DNA of 64,000 nt. Origin: DALYLB01 sp964468345. Lineage in GTDB: Bacteria; Acidobacteriota; Blastocatellia; RBC074. Position 1 is the first letter of the stretch. Each line of letters opens with the position of its first letter. The stretch is taken from NCBI GenBank assembly GCA_964468345.1, contig CAYXVZ010000034.1, positions 1-64,000 of the forward strand. The letters are read 5' to 3'. This document shows positions 61,820 through 64,000 of this stretch, piece by piece. Under the pieces are notes generated by a model, which made no database searches, had not been told where the DNA came from, and saw only the letters and a program-made list of their open reading frames with translations. Both the position numbers and the translations under genes were made by a program.

Positions 61820-63097
61820 TTCACGGCGACTGCTTCCTTTCTTTTATTGGTCGCCGTCGCGGCCTACTCACAGCAGGATTACGACCACGAAGCGATTCAG
61901 TATGAAAAAGGCGCTGTGAGCGATCCGATTTCGAAGTTGCAGCAGGACCTGGAGGCGGGAAAGCGGAGGCTGTCATATGACGAGAATTTCGGCTGGCTGC
62001 CGGAGGTACTGCGGGCCTTGCGCGTGCCGGTGGAATCGCAGGTGCTCAATTTCGGAAAGACCAGTTTTCAGGCTTCGTTGATTTCGCCGCGCAGGCCGCG
62101 GGCGATTTATTTCAATGATCGCGTGTCGGTCGGCTTTATTCGCGGCAGCGACATGCTGGAGTTCGCCGCGGTCGATCCGCGGCAGGGCGTGATCTTTTAT
62201 ACGCTGGATCAGGATCCCGGCGCGCAGCCGCGCTTTGTGCGGCGCGATTCGTGTTTGCAGTGCCATCAGAATCAATCGACGATGAATGTGCCCGGCCTGA
62301 TGGTTCGATCGATTTACCCCGAACAGAGCGGCATGCCGCTGTTTCACGCGGGCGGCTTCGTGACCGATCATCGCAGCCCGCTCAAAGAACGCTGGGGCGG
62401 ATGGTATGTCACGGGCACGCACGGCGCGCAGCCGCATATGGGCAACGCCGTGGTTCGGAATCCACAGAATCCGACCGAACTCGATACGACAGCGTCGTTG
62501 AATGTGACTTCGCTCAAAGGCCGCTTCCACCTCGACGAATATCCCAGCCCGCACAGCGATATCGTCGCGTTGATGGTGATCGAACATCAGACGCGCATGA
62601 CCAATCTGATCACCCGCGCCAACTGGGAAACGCGAAAAGCGCTGCATTACCGCGAAACGATGATCAAAGCCCTCGGCGCATTGAGCAGGGAAACCGCCGC
62701 CCTGACCGAGCGACGCATCCGCGCGGCCTGTGATGAAATGATCGACGGTCTGCTCTATCTGGATGAAACTTCGCTGACCGCGCCCATTCGCGGCACATCG
62801 AGCTTTGCCGAATCCTTCGCCAGGATCGGCCCCTTCGATAAGCAGAATCGTTCCTTGCGGCAATTCGACCTGCGAACCCGCCTGTTCCGCTACCCGTGCA
62901 GCTTTCTGATCTATTCGGATGCCTTCGATTCCCTGCCGCCGGAAGCGCTCGAATACACCTATAAACGGTTGTGGGAGATTTTGAACGGCTCCGGCACAAA
63001 CGGCCCGCTCGCGAAATTGAGCCTCGACGATCGCAAGGAGATTCGCAACATCCTGCTGGCGACCAAACAGGGGTTGCCGAAATATTGGCGGGAATAA
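61715..63097 (+). CDS. Exported single-heme c-type cytochrome-like protein, unknown family
   Basis: About 460 residues from ATG 61715 (AGGA seven bases upstream); ATG 61760 is an alternative. The predicted signal core is TATASFLLLVAVAAYS, preceded by an n-region partly encoded by a repeat arm. The mature protein has one heme-c motif, CLQCH (180-184), within RFVRRDSCLQCHQNQSTMNV. Other notable segments are HAGGFVTDHRSPLKERWGGW and GTHGAQPHMGNAVVRN, containing possible distal His/Met ligands. No known cytochrome family is recognised, and no other heme site is present. The position downstream of norB suggests, but does not prove, a role in electron transfer or NO metabolism. Confidence 0.78.
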   Translation: MAKRILNSKNIKATIMAGIQVILNHCRLPLPPASFFTATASFLLLVAVAAYSQQDYDHEAIQYEKGAVSDPISKLQQDLEAGKRRLSYDENFGWLPEVLRALRVPVESQVLNFGKTSFQASLISPRRPRAIYFNDRVSVGFIRGSDMLEFAAVDPRQGVIFYTLDQDPGAQPRFVRRDSCLQCHQNQSTMNVPGLMVRSIYPEQSGMPLFHAGGFVTDHRSPLKERWGGWYVTGTHGAQPHMGNAVVRNPQNPTELDTTASLNVTSLKGRFHLDEYPSPHSDIVALMVIEHQTRMTNLITRANWETRKALHYRETMIKALGALSRETAALTERRIRAACDEMIDGLLYLDETSLTAPIRGTSSFAESFARIGPFDKQNRSLRQFDLRTRLFRYPCSFLIYSDAFDSLPPEALEYTYKRLWEILNGSGTNGPLAKLSLDDRKEIRNILLATKQGLPKYWRE

Positions 63098-63184
63098 TTC
63101 CCGGCCCGGATTTCATTGCGCGTTTTTGGGTTCGGTTGTAGGCTTCTCTCTATCGTCGTTCATCAACATCAGGAGCAGCGGGCA

Positions 63185-64000
63185 ATGAAACACAAACATT
63201 CGGATCCGTCGATCGAGCGCATTCACCGGCATCATCATCACCATCATCACAATCATGCAGCGCCACCGCATCTTTCGCGCCGCTGGTTTCTCTCGACGGC
63301 GCTTCCCGGCATTGCCCTGGCCTGGGATGCGATGGGACAGCAGGCTCAAAATACGGCGGAGGATATGGCGACGCGCTTTCGACGCATGTCCGAGGACGCC
63401 GTCAAGCGCGGCCTGGCGGAGCCATACAAAGGCATCACCACCAATGGCGAAATCGTGCCGGGCCTCTTCCCGATCCAACCCACGCGCGTTTCGACCGCGC
63501 CGGTTCGCACGGCGGCCGAGCGATTTTTGAATACGCTGACCGCCGAACAGCGTTCGCGCACGCTCTATCCCGTGGATGATCCCGAATGGCGCAAATGGAT
63601 GAACCAGCATTTTTATGTGCGCCAGGGCGTGAGTTTCAAGGAAATGAACGAGACGCAGCGCGAAGCCGCCTTTGGCCTGCTGCGGGTGAGTCTGAGCGCG
63701 CGCGGCATGGAATTGACCCGCAACATCATGCGCCTGAATGAAACGCTGGCCGAAATGACGAACGATCATGAGTTCTTGGGCGAATGGCTCTATCACATCA
63801 CGATCATGGGCACGCCCTCGGCCACACAGCCCTGGGGCTGGCAGTTCGACGGCCATCACGCCATCATCAATTACTTCGTGCTCGGCGATCAGGTCGTGAT
63901 GACGCCGCACTTCGCCGGCTCAGAACCGGTCATCGCCGAATCGGGCAAATACAAGGGAACCTCGATTCTGCAGGAAGAGCAGAATCAGGGCTTCGCGCTG
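63185..64000 (+). CDS. DUF3500-family Tat-exported protein (partial, runs off window)
   Basis: The 272 visible residues lack a C-terminus because the window ends. AGGAG lies nine bases before the ATG. The N-terminus has a long His-rich stretch (HRHHHHHHHNH, about 16-26) just before a twin-arginine signal (SRRWFLSTALPGIALA), so the His run would be in the cytoplasmic n-region and removed on export. The mature part matches DUF3500: LTAEQRSRTLYPVDDPEWRK and WQFDGHHAIINYFVLGDQVV. Function is unknown, though such proteins are often encoded near other secreted proteins in acidobacteria and planctomycetes. It follows the cytochrome-like gene by 87 bases. Confidence 0.85.
   Translation, partial: MKHKHSDPSIERIHRHHHHHHHNHAAPPHLSRRWFLSTALPGIALAWDAMGQQAQNTAEDMATRFRRMSEDAVKRGLAEPYKGITTNGEIVPGLFPIQPTRVSTAPVRTAAERFLNTLTAEQRSRTLYPVDDPEWRKWMNQHFYVRQGVSFKEMNETQREAAFGLLRVSLSARGMELTRNIMRLNETLAEMTNDHEFLGEWLYHITIMGTPSATQPWGWQFDGHHAIINYFVLGDQVVMTPHFAGSEPVIAESGKYKGTSILQEEQNQGFAL

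Noticed and set aside
63228..63260. His-rich run as a cloning tag artefact
   Set aside because: Codons are mixed, flanking sequence is natural and a Tat signal follows, so it is a native segment.

Overview
This window looks like chromosomal DNA of an Acidobacteriota member, probably near the Blastocatellia (an inference). It encodes three secreted von Willebrand A proteins of the acidobacterial VWFA-related type, two large TonB-dependent receptors with an N-terminal carboxypeptidase-regulatory-like domain, a secreted NHL-repeat protein, two Uma2-family proteins and a B12-dependent ribonucleotide reductase. No tRNA, rRNA, insertion sequence, prophage or CRISPR array was recognised. Most genes are single or in short operons, and convergent pairs are often separated by strong hairpins.

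Layout. 0-11.5 kb: a giant secreted NHL/beta-helix protein, an HtrA/DegP protease, an atypical Fe/Mn superoxide dismutase, a TMEM14-like membrane protein and nrdJ. 11.5-15.2 kb: a histidine kinase plus NtrC-type sigma-54 activator, with a near-perfect sigma-54 promoter in front of the pair and another in front of the neighbouring small secreted protein; this looks like an autoregulated two-component island. 15.4-20.2 kb: a minus-strand operon-like run of ECF sigma factor, zf-HC2 anti-sigma factor, DUF4097-like protein, an O-antigen-ligase-like polymerase with an embedded PDZ domain, and a VWA protein. 20.6-22.1 kb: htpX and a DUF2227-type protein. 22.2-30.1 kb: a likely glycan module of Tat-exported Gfo/Idh/MocA oxidoreductase, GH35-like hydrolase with an altered acid/base position, and TonB receptor. 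30.5-40.5 kb: a TPR protein, two VWA proteins and a second TonB receptor. 41-59 kb: mostly housekeeping and envelope genes (RNase D, methyltransferase plus GT4 glycosyltransferase, SprT-like protein, RarA, two SDRs, an MFS exporter, two Uma2 proteins, a UPF0182 membrane protein, UvrC). 58.8-64 kb: a nitric-oxide detoxification locus with an NsrR-like repressor divergent from a quinol NO reductase, an almost perfect NsrR operator between them, then an uncharacterised CXXCH protein and a Tat-exported DUF3500 protein that runs off the window.

The most unusual signal is a set of eight spacer inverted repeats between 22 and 62 kb. Each has arms of about 20-39 bases matching at 95-100%, and most are built from short tandem 'words'. 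The word differs between loci (CACGAAG; TCAAAAGGC; AGTGCTGAG; GTCCGGAGT; GGCAGGAGGCAGC; CTTATAGG). They sit in spacers or touch gene ends, and at several loci they supply a stop codon, a C-terminal tail or part of a signal peptide. Together with the two sigma-54 promoters, the NsrR operator and the PDZ-containing polymerase, these are the best targets for follow-up.
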